From: Echinicola sp. 20G
GTDB taxonomy: Bacteria > Bacteroidota > Bacteroidia > Cytophagales > Cyclobacteriaceae
Reading direction: 5' to 3'
Length of the DNA stretch: 64,000 bases
NCBI RefSeq assembly: GCF_015533855.1
Contig: NZ_AP024154.1
Location: 2,238,501 to 2,302,500 of the forward strand
The notes under the pieces were generated by a model. That model was not told the origin of the DNA, searched no databases, and worked only from the letters and a program-made list of their open reading frames with translations. The position numbers and the translations under genes are program-made. Of the stretch, positions 8,761-17,805 are shown in pieces. How positions within the stretch are numbered: position 1 is the first letter of the stretch; every line of letters starts with the position of its first letter.

Positions 8761-10929
8761 ATGGGAAAAACAATTATTGTGTCGAACAGGCTGCCTGTTA
8801 GTTTAAGGCATAAGAATGGAAAATTTGAATTTAAACCCAGCGCCGGAGGCCTCGCAACAGGCTTAGGGTCAATCTATAAGGAAGGAGAGAATATTTGGAT
8901 AGGCTGGCCAGGAAATGACGTGGAAGATCCTGAGCAGAGAGCTGAAATAATCATTGAGCTTCATGAGTTGAAAATGGCTCCGGTATTCCTCACCAGTGAG
9001 GATATTGAGCAGTTTTATGAAGGTTTCAGCAATGAAACATTATGGCCCGCATTTCACTACTTTACCCAAAACATCAATTATGATGAGGAACATTGGGATG
9101 CTTATGTGCGGGTAAATGAAAAATTTTGTGATGCAATTTTGAAAAAGGCTAATCCTGATGATACCATATGGGTGCACGATTATCAATTGCTGCTTTTGCC
9201 CCAAATGTTAAGGGAGAAATTGCCACAAGCGACAATAGCATTTTTCCAACACATTCCTTTTCCTTCCTATGAGGTCATTAGGATGTTGCCTTGGAGGCAC
9301 CAGATCCTTTCAGGGATGTGTGGAGCAGATTTGATTGGCTTCCATACCTATGACGATATGCGTCACTTTCTCAGTGCAGTGGGAAGGATCATGGGACTTT
9401 CCAATGAAAGCGGCTATATCCAGGCAGAAAACAGGTTGATCAATGTGGATTCCTTTCCAATGGGGATAGATTATGAGAAATTTGCTCAGTCAGCCAAATC
9501 CAGAAAGACTAAAAATATAGCGAAGAAATTCCTCGGTGTTTTGGATGAGCAGAAGCTACTGCTCTCGATTGATCGCTTGGACTATTCCAAAGGGATTCCG
9601 CAAAGGATCAAGGCATTTGATCGGTTTTTAGAAGAGAATCCCGATTATCATGGTAAAGTGTCCATGATCATGATAGTGGTTCCATCTCGGGCAAAGGTGA
9701 AATCTTACATGGAGCTCAAGGAAGAAATCGATACCCTGGTTGGTCGAATCAACAGTGATTACTCTACCCTCAACTGGGTTCCGATTCATTATTTCTACAG
9801 AAGTTTTCCGTTTGAAGAACTGAGTGCTTTTTACAGCATGTCCGATATTGGTTTGGTTACTCCTTTGCGTGATGGCATGAACTTGGTCTGCAAAGAGTTT
9901 GTCGCCAGTAAGGTCAACAACAAAGGGGTGCTGATATTGTCGGAGATGGCCGGTGCCAGTAAAGAGCTGCAGGATGCCATCTTGGTTAACCCTAATAATA
10001 ACAAAGGGGTTTCTGATGCGATCAAGCAGGCATTGACCATGGATGAAAAAGAGCAAAAAGCCCGCATTTTGTCCATGCAGGACACCATTAAAAGGTATGA
10101 TGTCTTTCAATGGGTAAAAGTATTCATGGACAGGCTTCAACATGTAAAGCAGAAACAATTTGATCTGCAATCCAAAGAAGTAGATGCGGAAGTGATGAGC
10201 GAGCTACATGGTTATTTTCAGGAGGCCAAGAAGCCAATATTGTTCCTGGACTATGACGGCACTTTAGTGGGCTTTAAAAGCAGGCCAGAAGACGCGTTCC
10301 CAGACGATGAATTAAAGCAGTTGATAACCAAGTTGACCAAAAAATCGCAGGTAGTAGTGATCAGTGGTAGAGACAAAGAAACCCTAGGGAAGTGGTTTAA
10401 AGGCCAAAAGGTAGACTTGATTGCTGAGCATGGAGTTTGGTTGAAGAAAAATGGAGCCAAAGACTGGGCACCATATGCTGAGGTGGATAATCACTGGAAA
10501 CCAGATATCCGCTCTGTCATGGAATATTATGTTCAACGTACTCCGGGAGCTTTTATAGAGGAAAAACACCATTCGTTGGTTTGGCATTATAGAAAAGTGG
10601 AAAGCGGATTGGGAGACTTGAGGATGCGGGAGCTTTTCAGTCACCTCAAATACATGGCCAGAGGGCATAACCTACAAGTATTGGAAGGGAACATGGTTTT
10701 GGAAATCAAACGCCCTGATATCAATAAAGGGCGTGCAGCCACCACTTTTATGAAGGGTCAAGAGTATGATTTTATTTTGGCCATTGGTGATGATTGGACT
10801 GATGAAGATACATTTAAGGCAATGCCTGATGGTGCTTACAGCATTCGAGTAGGGTATAGCTACACCCAAGCCAATTACAATATCAAGGGGCCACGTGAAG
10901 TAAGGTATTTGCTGAATAAACTAACCTGA
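8761..10929 (+). CDS. otsAB: Bifunctional trehalose-6-phosphate synthase / trehalose-6-phosphate phosphatase
   Basis: Single 722-residue protein carrying out both steps of trehalose synthesis: UDP-glucose + glucose-6-P to trehalose-6-P, then dephosphorylation. Residues ~3-465 form a GT20 OtsA domain (VSNRLPVSL at the N-terminus, IWIGWPG, HDYQLLLLP, FFQHIPFPSYE, and SIDRLDYSKGIPQR). Residues ~490-722 form a HAD-type OtsB domain with LDYDGTL (nucleophile Asp497, Asp499), VVISGRD and GDDWTDEDTF. The fusion is common in Bacteroidota. It is transcribed alone and ends in a 20-bp terminator stem. A GH15 enzyme at 38332-40122 is a possible trehalase partner. Confidence 0.95.
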   Translation: MGKTIIVSNRLPVSLRHKNGKFEFKPSAGGLATGLGSIYKEGENIWIGWPGNDVEDPEQRAEIIIELHELKMAPVFLTSEDIEQFYEGFSNETLWPAFHYFTQNINYDEEHWDAYVRVNEKFCDAILKKANPDDTIWVHDYQLLLLPQMLREKLPQATIAFFQHIPFPSYEVIRMLPWRHQILSGMCGADLIGFHTYDDMRHFLSAVGRIMGLSNESGYIQAENRLINVDSFPMGIDYEKFAQSAKSRKTKNIAKKFLGVLDEQKLLLSIDRLDYSKGIPQRIKAFDRFLEENPDYHGKVSMIMIVVPSRAKVKSYMELKEEIDTLVGRINSDYSTLNWVPIHYFYRSFPFEELSAFYSMSDIGLVTPLRDGMNLVCKEFVASKVNNKGVLILSEMAGASKELQDAILVNPNNNKGVSDAIKQALTMDEKEQKARILSMQDTIKRYDVFQWVKVFMDRLQHVKQKQFDLQSKEVDAEVMSELHGYFQEAKKPILFLDYDGTLVGFKSRPEDAFPDDELKQLITKLTKKSQVVVISGRDKETLGKWFKGQKVDLIAEHGVWLKKNGAKDWAPYAEVDNHWKPDIRSVMEYYVQRTPGAFIEEKHHSLVWHYRKVESGLGDLRMRELFSHLKYMARGHNLQVLEGNMVLEIKRPDINKGRAATTFMKGQEYDFILAIGDDWTDEDTFKAMPDGAYSIRVGYSYTQANYNIKGPREVRYLLNKLT

Positions 10930-10950
10930 TTTAATAAGTTTTAAATTTCA

Positions 10951-11002
10951 AAATAAGTTGACCTGAAAACGAAGATTTGTTTTCAGGTCAACTTATTTTT
11001 TC
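10951..11002 (+). terminator. Long intrinsic terminator after otsAB
   Basis: A perfect 20-bp stem (10951-10970 with 10979-10998) with an 8-base loop is followed by a T run. It contains CCTGAAAAC/GTTTTCAGG halves that partly resemble the 18-bp palindrome of the nearby salvage locus, but the spacing differs and I treat it only as a terminator. Confidence 0.9.
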
Positions 11003-11059
11003 GTTATACGTTTGGATAGTTAATAATGGTTTAGCGATCCTACTTTTAAATGTTTATCT

Positions 11060-12142
11060 ATGAAATATAATGTAATCTTACTTTTAGTATCCTCGGTATT
11101 TTTATTTCAATGTCAACAGGAAACAAAAACAGAACAGGATATCCCTGTAATCGTCATTGATCATGATGATAAAGAAGAGCTGTCTCTGGAAGACTTTGCC
11201 GGTGATTACCGGGAAATTCCTTTGGAAATGACCGAAAGGAGCATTATTCAATACATCAATGATATTGCTGTATCCGATGAGCATCTTTATATTGTTGATG
11301 TCAAAAATGGCGTTTTGCAGTTCAATAAAGAAGGGGAGTTTATAAAAGTCATTGGTAAAAAGGCTGAAGAAGGCCCGGAGACATATGTGCAACCGACTTC
11401 TATAGCTTTTGATGAGGAAGAAAAGGCTGTAATAATTGTGGATACTTATCGCTTCAAACTATACAAATTCAACCTGGATGGAAGGCTGATTGGTGAGTCG
11501 GAAAAATTACCTGCTGCTCCAATTTTTGTTAAAACGTCGAAGGAAGGTTATTGGATGATATCAGAACAGTACACAGGTATTGGAAATAAAAAATATGAAT
11601 TAGGTGCTGAAGTTTATAGAACCGATAGTGATTTTAAGCTGATTGATAACTTTTCTGCTGACCATCTAGAATTGGAAGGTAAATGGGGTGCTCCAAGGAG
11701 TCAGCCCTCTCTCCTTTTTTATTCGGCATACGATTCTCTCAATTATTTTTATAATCCTATTTTACTCCCTTCTCGTGCCTATGTTGGGAAATTTGACCGT
11801 GATACCTTGTACCAAGTACAAGAAGAAAGGCTTCTACCAAAAGTAAGGTTTGAGTTCTCCAGAGAGATTTGGGATGGAGAAAAGAAAATTTTCCACCTTA
11901 GAAATGTAATGGCTTATAAGCAATATTATCTGGTCAGTTATGAATATCGGAGCACTCCCTACTTGTATATTTATAATAGGTCCACGAAGGAAGGTAAAGT
12001 GATACAGGAGGGATTGTCCGTGTCTGGTCTGGATGAAAAATACCTACCTTTCTCAAAATCCAATGGCCAAATGTACTTGATTGTTCAAAGGCCACCGAAA
12101 CCCGGTGAGGCAGAACCCAATCCTTCAATCTTTCTCTTTTGA
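11060..12142 (+). CDS. 6-bladed beta-propeller lipoprotein
   Basis: Predicted lipoprotein of 360 residues: the signal peptide ends in a lipobox with Cys18 (VFLFQC). The mature part resembles the Bacteroidota 6-bladed beta-propeller family (NHL-like blades such as HLYIVDVKNGVLQFNKEGEFIKVIG and AVIIVDTYRFKLYKFNLDG). The function of this family is not established; members are often next to SusC/D or sensor genes. It is convergent with the histidine kinase gene, with only 7 bases between stop codons, and no terminator separates them. It probably acts at the cell envelope. A role in the neighbouring salvage locus is only a guess. Confidence 0.75.
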   Translation: MKYNVILLLVSSVFLFQCQQETKTEQDIPVIVIDHDDKEELSLEDFAGDYREIPLEMTERSIIQYINDIAVSDEHLYIVDVKNGVLQFNKEGEFIKVIGKKAEEGPETYVQPTSIAFDEEEKAVIIVDTYRFKLYKFNLDGRLIGESEKLPAAPIFVKTSKEGYWMISEQYTGIGNKKYELGAEVYRTDSDFKLIDNFSADHLELEGKWGAPRSQPSLLFYSAYDSLNYFYNPILLPSRAYVGKFDRDTLYQVQEERLLPKVRFEFSREIWDGEKKIFHLRNVMAYKQYYLVSYEYRSTPYLYIYNRSTKEGKVIQEGLSVSGLDEKYLPFSKSNGQMYLIVQRPPKPGEAEPNPSIFLF

Positions 12143-12149
12143 GGCCTTC

Positions 12150-15100
12150 TTATGGCGTATTGATAGGAATATCGATGACGGCAAAGAAGCCTTTGCCTGG
12201 TTGACTTTCTATATCGAATTGGCCACTGAGCATTTGAACCTTGGCTTCGATACCATGAAGACCAAGGCCGGTGGCTACTTTTTCTTTATCCATACCTAGT
12301 CCATTGTCCTCAACAGTAATGTTCAAGCTGTCTTCGTGGTTGATCAGTTGCAAATAGAGGTTGCTGGCATGTGCATGCTTGACGGTGTTGTGAACCAACT
12401 CTTGGCAGATCCGATAAATGGTGAGTTCTATTTGCTCTGGAAGCCGTTCTTCCAAGCCTAAAATTTGTAAATGACATTCCAATTTTCCTCCTAAATTGAC
12501 CTGCTCCACAAGTGTCTGCAAGGCAGATGCTAAGCCAAACCTCCTGAGGGAAACTGGAGACATATTATGCGCTATCCTTCTCACCTCATCAATAGCCTCG
12601 TCCATTTTGTCCATGGTTTCTCTATAAAGCAATTGGGGAGTGTCAGCAGAAAGGTCCTCCTGGATACGATTAAAACGCATTTTAATGGTAGACAGTAATG
12701 AACCTAAACTATCGTGAAGGTCACCGGCAATCCGCTTTCTTTCATCCTCTTGGGTTTGGATAAGGTCTTTGAGGTGGTTGTTTTTTTGCGCTTCTATCAG
12801 GGAAGATAACCTTTGCTTTTCCTCCATTTCCTTTCGGATTTCCTCATTCAACCGGAGGGTTTTTTCATGTGTCCGGGCATTTTCGATGATCATCCCTCCT
12901 TGATTGGCTACGATCCTGATCCATTTGATCAATTGGTCCTGGTACAGGTTTTTGACAAAACTGTTTTCCAAATAAACAACCATCGATAAATAGCCATTGA
13001 TATTGATGGGGAGTATCATCATGGATTGCACACCTTGTTTTCTCAGTGTGTTTATTTCGGAAAAACTGTTTTCCTTTTCTAGGTCATTGATGATTAAAGA
13101 AGATTGGGACCTATGGGCCATTAGCATCAGCCCTGAAGGAACAAGGTGGTTTTCATTCAATATACCATTTCTGGGAAGTAGAGAGATTTTAGCTTCTTCA
13201 ATGACTTCTCCATTGTTTTCAATCCACTCAATGGCCGTTTGGGTTGATCCGGAAATCCGCAAGAGCATGACCATCAATTTTTGGGTAAGCGGCTGGGATT
13301 CCAGATCACCACTTAATTCCCTTAATAAAGTCTCTACATCCGGAGTGATGGGAGGGAAAGAGTCATCCTGAAAAAGAAATTGATATTGCTGGATGATCTG
13401 GTTGGCCTTAGTTACCCCTTCCCAATTCCTATAGGCCAATATAGCCTTTTCTAGCTGTGATTTACCGTTGACTAAATCACTTAGTTCAAGCCAAAATTTG
13501 GCATAAAGTTCATGAGATAGCGCACTTTCATAGAAATTACCTTTCGCAGATCCAATGGCTTGGAGGAAATTCTCCTTGATAACACTATGGGGAAAATTAT
13601 TAATCCTGGACCATTCTGCTTGCATTAGCAGATAGGTGGATTTATAGTTGTCAGGAGCGTGCGTTTGCCATTGATCCATCAAGTTTAAAATTGATTGAAG
13701 CTCTTCAAGTAAATTATGTCGAGATTCATCATCCTTTGGGCTCCAACTTTGACTGATAGATAAAAAGAGCAGGGTCAAATTAGCAGGAACCAAGGGAGAT
13801 CCTTCTTGCAATTTTCTGTTTTGATGGGCTTCCCGGGCACATCTTAAGGAGTGTTCAAAATGACCAAACATGAAATAAAACCTGGCCCAAACATGATTTC
13901 TGTAAAATCTTTCTTCCTGAATAGTGAGTTTGGCTGCAAGCCAGCTTGGCTGTTGTCTGGGTATGGAGAAAAATGGACTATCTCCAGTTAAGTATTTAAT
14001 GAGACTTTTTTGGTAATGAGTAATATAGTAAGTCAATTCCATCCCCGGATAAGACTCTTCAAATTCAAAATCCAGCAAGGCTTTGATAGGTTGTCCAGCA
14101 ATCAAATGCAGGTTGAAAAGGTGGGTTTTCAGAATGTATAGGCCAATTAAATCACCGGATGCCCTTCCTGCTTTCATGCCTTCATGAAGTAGTGATGTAC
14201 TGGCTTTGAATTCTTTTTTCCAAGGTTGGATATAAAAGGCGAAAACCCCATAAACCCTACATCGATATTGAAGGTCATTGAGCTCTTGATTGACTTGAAG
14301 GCCTTGAATACCTAATTCATAGCCTTTTTTGATATGGCCAGAGATAATGCTCATTCTACCGTAACTCACATAGCCAATTGCTTTTACGCCAGGCTCTTGG
14401 CTGCCCTTGGAACGGTAAATGATTTGTAGTGCAGCCCAAGTCATCATAATGTCTGAAGTATGATGCAGTGCCATTCCTCCTACATATAAGAGTCTAAGTA
14501 TGACGTTTTGGATGCTGGGTGGAGTATTGATAATCGCAGGAGAATCCTTTAAGTCCGTTTGATTGATCAGTTGCGATAATCGGTCAATTTCCAATTGGAA
14601 GGCGAGCTCATCATATGGCAAGTTTAGCCCCAACTCAGAAAGGATTTCCCGGAGGATAGTGACGACTTTTCTGTATCTTCCTAAATGGTTATTAATGGTG
14701 ATTTTAAGAATAAAGGTTTCGGCTCTTTTAATGGGATCAAGTAGCCTTTCCAGAAGGTTGTCCAGATGAATTTCAGCCAGGTCGTACTCTCCTAAATGGT
14801 ATTCGACCTTTGCCCGCTCCATAAAAGTTTCCCAAATGCGGTCTTTGACCATTTCTCGGGGAAGTCCACCAAAGAGATCTGCACTTGTTTTTAGAAAATG
14901 TCTGGCCTGCTCATAGGCTTGGTCTTTTTGCTGGATTTTTCCGGCTTCAAGGTTAAGTTCTGCGCATTTCAGGCTGTCTTCATTTTGTTTGACCAATTCG
15001 AGCGCCTGATTGAAATGCTGGGCAGCGATAACTATTTGTGTAGGATTGATATTACCGGTTGATTCTGAAATGATTTGATTACCTATTCGATAATGGATTT

Positions 15101-16286
15101 CCTTTTTTTGGTCTAAAGGGATGCCTTCATAAATCACCTCACCAATATGGGTTTCTGCAAATCGGAAGGTGTTTTCATGAAGTTCGATCAATCCTGCATC
15201 CAATGCTTCCTGAATGGCTTGTTCTAGACTGTGCTCGCTTTGAGTGAAAAGGGCAAGTAAGATGTCATTTTTGAAATTCCCCATACATGACACAATAGAG
15301 AGCATCTGTAAACTTGGTTCTGAAAGCTTTTCCAGTTTGGCCCAGAGTATGTTCTGGGAATCTCGGCCTTGGTATTGCTGTTTGATCTTTTCCAGCTTTC
15401 CCTTCCAATGCTGATCTTCAAAGTAAATTAAACCGGCATTTTTTAGACTGTCCACCAGCACCTGTAAGTAGGAGGGGGTTCCTTCGCTTAACTCGTGACA
15501 AATTTGGGTCAGCTCCTGAGTAGTATTGTTACCAAGGATTTCTTCTAAGAAATACTCCGTTTGATTTTGATCAAGGCCTTTTAAAGAAACGATCTCCAAA
15601 TGCTTCTTGTCATAGTTGAGAGACTCAATCAATTGATTGACCCGAAACATGTTTTCAGCGGATTCCCTACTCGCTCCTATCCACAAAAACTTATGGGAAG
15701 GAAGGTGAAGGATCAAATAGTAAAGAAGATTCACTCCTGAACCATCAGCCCATTGCAGGTCATCACTGAAAATCAATACAGGCTTTTGAAAGAAGTCACT
15801 TAGAAATTCAAAGAATATTCTAAAAAGGGTATAGAGCTGGTTTTCAACCTTTGGAACTGGTGAAGCGTTTGGTTCCGGAGATTTTCCAGCCAGAAGGCTC
15901 AGTTCTGGGATATAGTCAAAAAGCAAGGGCAAGTGTGCCCCGAGCTGTATTTTCAATTCTTTGGAGAATTCAGAAAAGGCAGTCTTGTCCATTTGCTTGT
16001 AGATTTTCCTGAGAAAATCTGCAATGCCCATTTTAAAGCCGACGTATGGGATGTTACTTTGTTGCTGGTTATGCTTTAAATCCAATACTAGGTAATTGGG
16101 CCTGTTTTGATGGAGAAACTGCTCCACAAGGTAGGTTTTACCAGTACCTATAGGGCCTTTCAAGAGAATGCCGCATAGGTTCTCATCTTTTCCAGATAGG
16201 ATATTTTCAGCGTATCCATTCAGCTGAGAGATGAGTTTTTTATTACTGGGAGAAATATAATTTGATATTAGGGAAGCGTCTTTCAT
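12150..16286 (-). CDS. AAA/TPR/GAF sensor histidine kinase (soluble, STAND-like)
   Basis: Large cytosolic sensor kinase of 1378 residues without membrane segments. Order: AAA ATPase domain with Walker A GPIGTGKT (44-51) and Walker B LIFSDDLQWAD (171-181); a long alpha-helical TPR-like region (~400-930); a GAF-like region (~1000-1150); a coiled coil; a HisKA_3 domain with DLHDSLG (His ~1191); and a HATPase domain with N box HNTVKHAH, DNGLGMD and GLGLHGIEAK. It resembles the C-terminal part of trifunctional Ser/Thr kinase-AAA-histidine kinases but lacks the kinase front. An ATG at 16286 is preferred to an upstream in-frame TTG at 16301. It lies 74 bases behind the symporter gene, so it is probably the last gene of the murK operon. 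The response regulator at 22366-23001 is its likely partner (inference). Confidence 0.88.
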   Translation of the reverse strand: MKDASLISNYISPSNKKLISQLNGYAENILSGKDENLCGILLKGPIGTGKTYLVEQFLHQNRPNYLVLDLKHNQQQSNIPYVGFKMGIADFLRKIYKQMDKTAFSEFSKELKIQLGAHLPLLFDYIPELSLLAGKSPEPNASPVPKVENQLYTLFRIFFEFLSDFFQKPVLIFSDDLQWADGSGVNLLYYLILHLPSHKFLWIGASRESAENMFRVNQLIESLNYDKKHLEIVSLKGLDQNQTEYFLEEILGNNTTQELTQICHELSEGTPSYLQVLVDSLKNAGLIYFEDQHWKGKLEKIKQQYQGRDSQNILWAKLEKLSEPSLQMLSIVSCMGNFKNDILLALFTQSEHSLEQAIQEALDAGLIELHENTFRFAETHIGEVIYEGIPLDQKKEIHYRIGNQIISESTGNINPTQIVIAAQHFNQALELVKQNEDSLKCAELNLEAGKIQQKDQAYEQARHFLKTSADLFGGLPREMVKDRIWETFMERAKVEYHLGEYDLAEIHLDNLLERLLDPIKRAETFILKITINNHLGRYRKVVTILREILSELGLNLPYDELAFQLEIDRLSQLINQTDLKDSPAIINTPPSIQNVILRLLYVGGMALHHTSDIMMTWAALQIIYRSKGSQEPGVKAIGYVSYGRMSIISGHIKKGYELGIQGLQVNQELNDLQYRCRVYGVFAFYIQPWKKEFKASTSLLHEGMKAGRASGDLIGLYILKTHLFNLHLIAGQPIKALLDFEFEESYPGMELTYYITHYQKSLIKYLTGDSPFFSIPRQQPSWLAAKLTIQEERFYRNHVWARFYFMFGHFEHSLRCAREAHQNRKLQEGSPLVPANLTLLFLSISQSWSPKDDESRHNLLEELQSILNLMDQWQTHAPDNYKSTYLLMQAEWSRINNFPHSVIKENFLQAIGSAKGNFYESALSHELYAKFWLELSDLVNGKSQLEKAILAYRNWEGVTKANQIIQQYQFLFQDDSFPPITPDVETLLRELSGDLESQPLTQKLMVMLLRISGSTQTAIEWIENNGEVIEEAKISLLPRNGILNENHLVPSGLMLMAHRSQSSLIINDLEKENSFSEINTLRKQGVQSMMILPININGYLSMVVYLENSFVKNLYQDQLIKWIRIVANQGGMIIENARTHEKTLRLNEEIRKEMEEKQRLSSLIEAQKNNHLKDLIQTQEDERKRIAGDLHDSLGSLLSTIKMRFNRIQEDLSADTPQLLYRETMDKMDEAIDEVRRIAHNMSPVSLRRFGLASALQTLVEQVNLGGKLECHLQILGLEERLPEQIELTIYRICQELVHNTVKHAHASNLYLQLINHEDSLNITVEDNGLGMDKEKVATGLGLHGIEAKVQMLSGQFDIESQPGKGFFAVIDIPINTP

Positions 16287-16360
16287 AAATCGTAATCGCA
16301 AACGGGTAGGGTGATATTATTAAATATTCCCCAATACTCCTAATGCTTTGCCCTAGCTCT

Positions 16361-17803
16361 TTACTTCTGTTTTCGTACTAACAGAAGTAGACCAAGAAAA
16401 GTCAAAGCACCATTTACCAATAAGATTTCAAATCCAAATTGGTATCCTCCAAACCATGCACTAGAATAGCTATCTAAAATATAGCTGATGATAGGGGCAG
16501 CAATGCAGACCCAAGGCACCCATTGGTCTTTTACCTTTAAGTTAGTTGTCAGACCAAAAGCAAATAGTCCCAGTAGAGGGCCGTAGGTAAACCCAGCAGC
16601 TTTAAATACTGCGCTTACCACGCTGCTATTGTTAAGCAGGTCGAAGAGGACGATGATAACAAAGATGAGAAAGGTAAAGCCAATGTGAACCCCTAATCGA
16701 GTTGATTTTTGGTTTTTTCTCTTTTTGGAGGGAAGGTTCAAAATATCCACACAAAAGGATGTGGTGAGTGCAGTTAGGGCAGAATCAGCGCTTGAAAATG
16801 CTGCCGCAATAATTCCCAAAAGGAAAGTGACTCCAGCTAAAACCCCAAAGTGATTCAAAGCCAAAATCGGATAAAGCTCATCGGTGCTTTCAGGTATGCT
16901 GATTCCATTTTTAGTAGCAAAATAATAAAGTAAAACACCCAGTGAAAGGAAAAACAGATTGGAAATAAAAAAGCTGACAGAGAACCAAAAGATGTTTTTC
17001 TGGGCTTCTTTTTGATTCTTGCAGGTCAGGTTTTTTTGCATGACGTTTTGATCCAGACCATTCATCGTGATGGTAATGAATACCCCCGCCAAGAACATTT
17101 TAAAGAAGTTTTTGCTGGAAAGAGGATCCCACTCAAAGACGGTAGAAAGTGGGTTTTCTTTGATTACTCCAAAGAGTTCTCCGGCATTTAATTCCAATTG
17201 TTGACTAATGATGATGATGCTGATGATGACCGCCAATAATAAAAAGGTGGTTTGCAAGGTGTCTGTCCAGACAATGGTTTTGATGCCCCCTTTGTAAGTG
17301 TAAAGCCAAATCAATAAGGCTGTGGTAAAGACGGTGACGAAAAAAGGAATATTGAAAGCATCAAAAAAAGCAATTTGTAATACAGTAGCTGCTAAAAAAA
17401 GCCTAAAAGAAGCCCCTATGGTCTGGGAGACCAGAAAGATTACTGATCCAGAAACATAGGCTTTTGGACCAAAACGGCTTTTGAGGTATTCATAAATGGA
17501 AATAAGTCTAAGCTTGTAGAACAAAGGGATTAAAATGATTGCAATGACGGCATATCCCACCATATTGCCCATTACAAACTGCAGGTAGTTCCAAGAGGAA
17601 TTACCCACTTCCCCTGGGACAGAAATGAAAGTCACTCCTGATAGGGAAGCACCGACCATCCCAAATGCTACCAAGTACCACGGAGACTGGCGGTTGGCGG
17701 TGTAAAAAGTCAATTCATCGGTCTTTCTAGAGGTCAGGTAACTGATCAAAAGTAAGAGAAGAAAGTAGGAGGTGATTACTATAAAGACCAGACTTTGACT
17801 CAT
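16361..17803 (-). CDS. Sodium:solute symporter family protein, probable N-acetylmuramic acid importer
   Basis: Inner-membrane SSS-family Na+ symporter of 480 residues with about 13 hydrophobic segments and family signatures such as ASLSGVTFISVPGEVG near the N-terminus and AAFSSADSALTALTT. The ATG lies 2 bases after the stop of the DigH-like gene, and murQ and the kinase gene precede that. In Tannerella forsythia an SSS transporter (MurT) next to murK and murQ imports MurNAc, so a MurNAc or amino-sugar substrate is the best inference. The sequence alone cannot prove the substrate, and sialic acid or other sugars remain possible. Confidence 0.82.
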   Translation of the reverse strand: MSQSLVFIVITSYFLLLLLISYLTSRKTDELTFYTANRQSPWYLVAFGMVGASLSGVTFISVPGEVGNSSWNYLQFVMGNMVGYAVIAIILIPLFYKLRLISIYEYLKSRFGPKAYVSGSVIFLVSQTIGASFRLFLAATVLQIAFFDAFNIPFFVTVFTTALLIWLYTYKGGIKTIVWTDTLQTTFLLLAVIISIIIISQQLELNAGELFGVIKENPLSTVFEWDPLSSKNFFKMFLAGVFITITMNGLDQNVMQKNLTCKNQKEAQKNIFWFSVSFFISNLFFLSLGVLLYYFATKNGISIPESTDELYPILALNHFGVLAGVTFLLGIIAAAFSSADSALTALTTSFCVDILNLPSKKRKNQKSTRLGVHIGFTFLIFVIIVLFDLLNNSSVVSAVFKAAGFTYGPLLGLFAFGLTTNLKVKDQWVPWVCIAAPIISYILDSYSSAWFGGYQFGFEILLVNGALTFLGLLLLVRKQK

Positions 17804-17805
17804 TT

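Noticed and set aside
9628..10170. Open frame of 180 codons antisense to otsAB
   Set aside because: The opposite strand encodes conserved OtsA motifs across the whole stretch; composition is that of a shadow frame.
10961..10990. CCTGAAAAC/GTTTTCAGG in the otsAB terminator as a fifth operator
   Set aside because: Halves are separated by a loop of 8 plus further stem, lack the GGGAT ends and belong to a 20-bp terminator stem.
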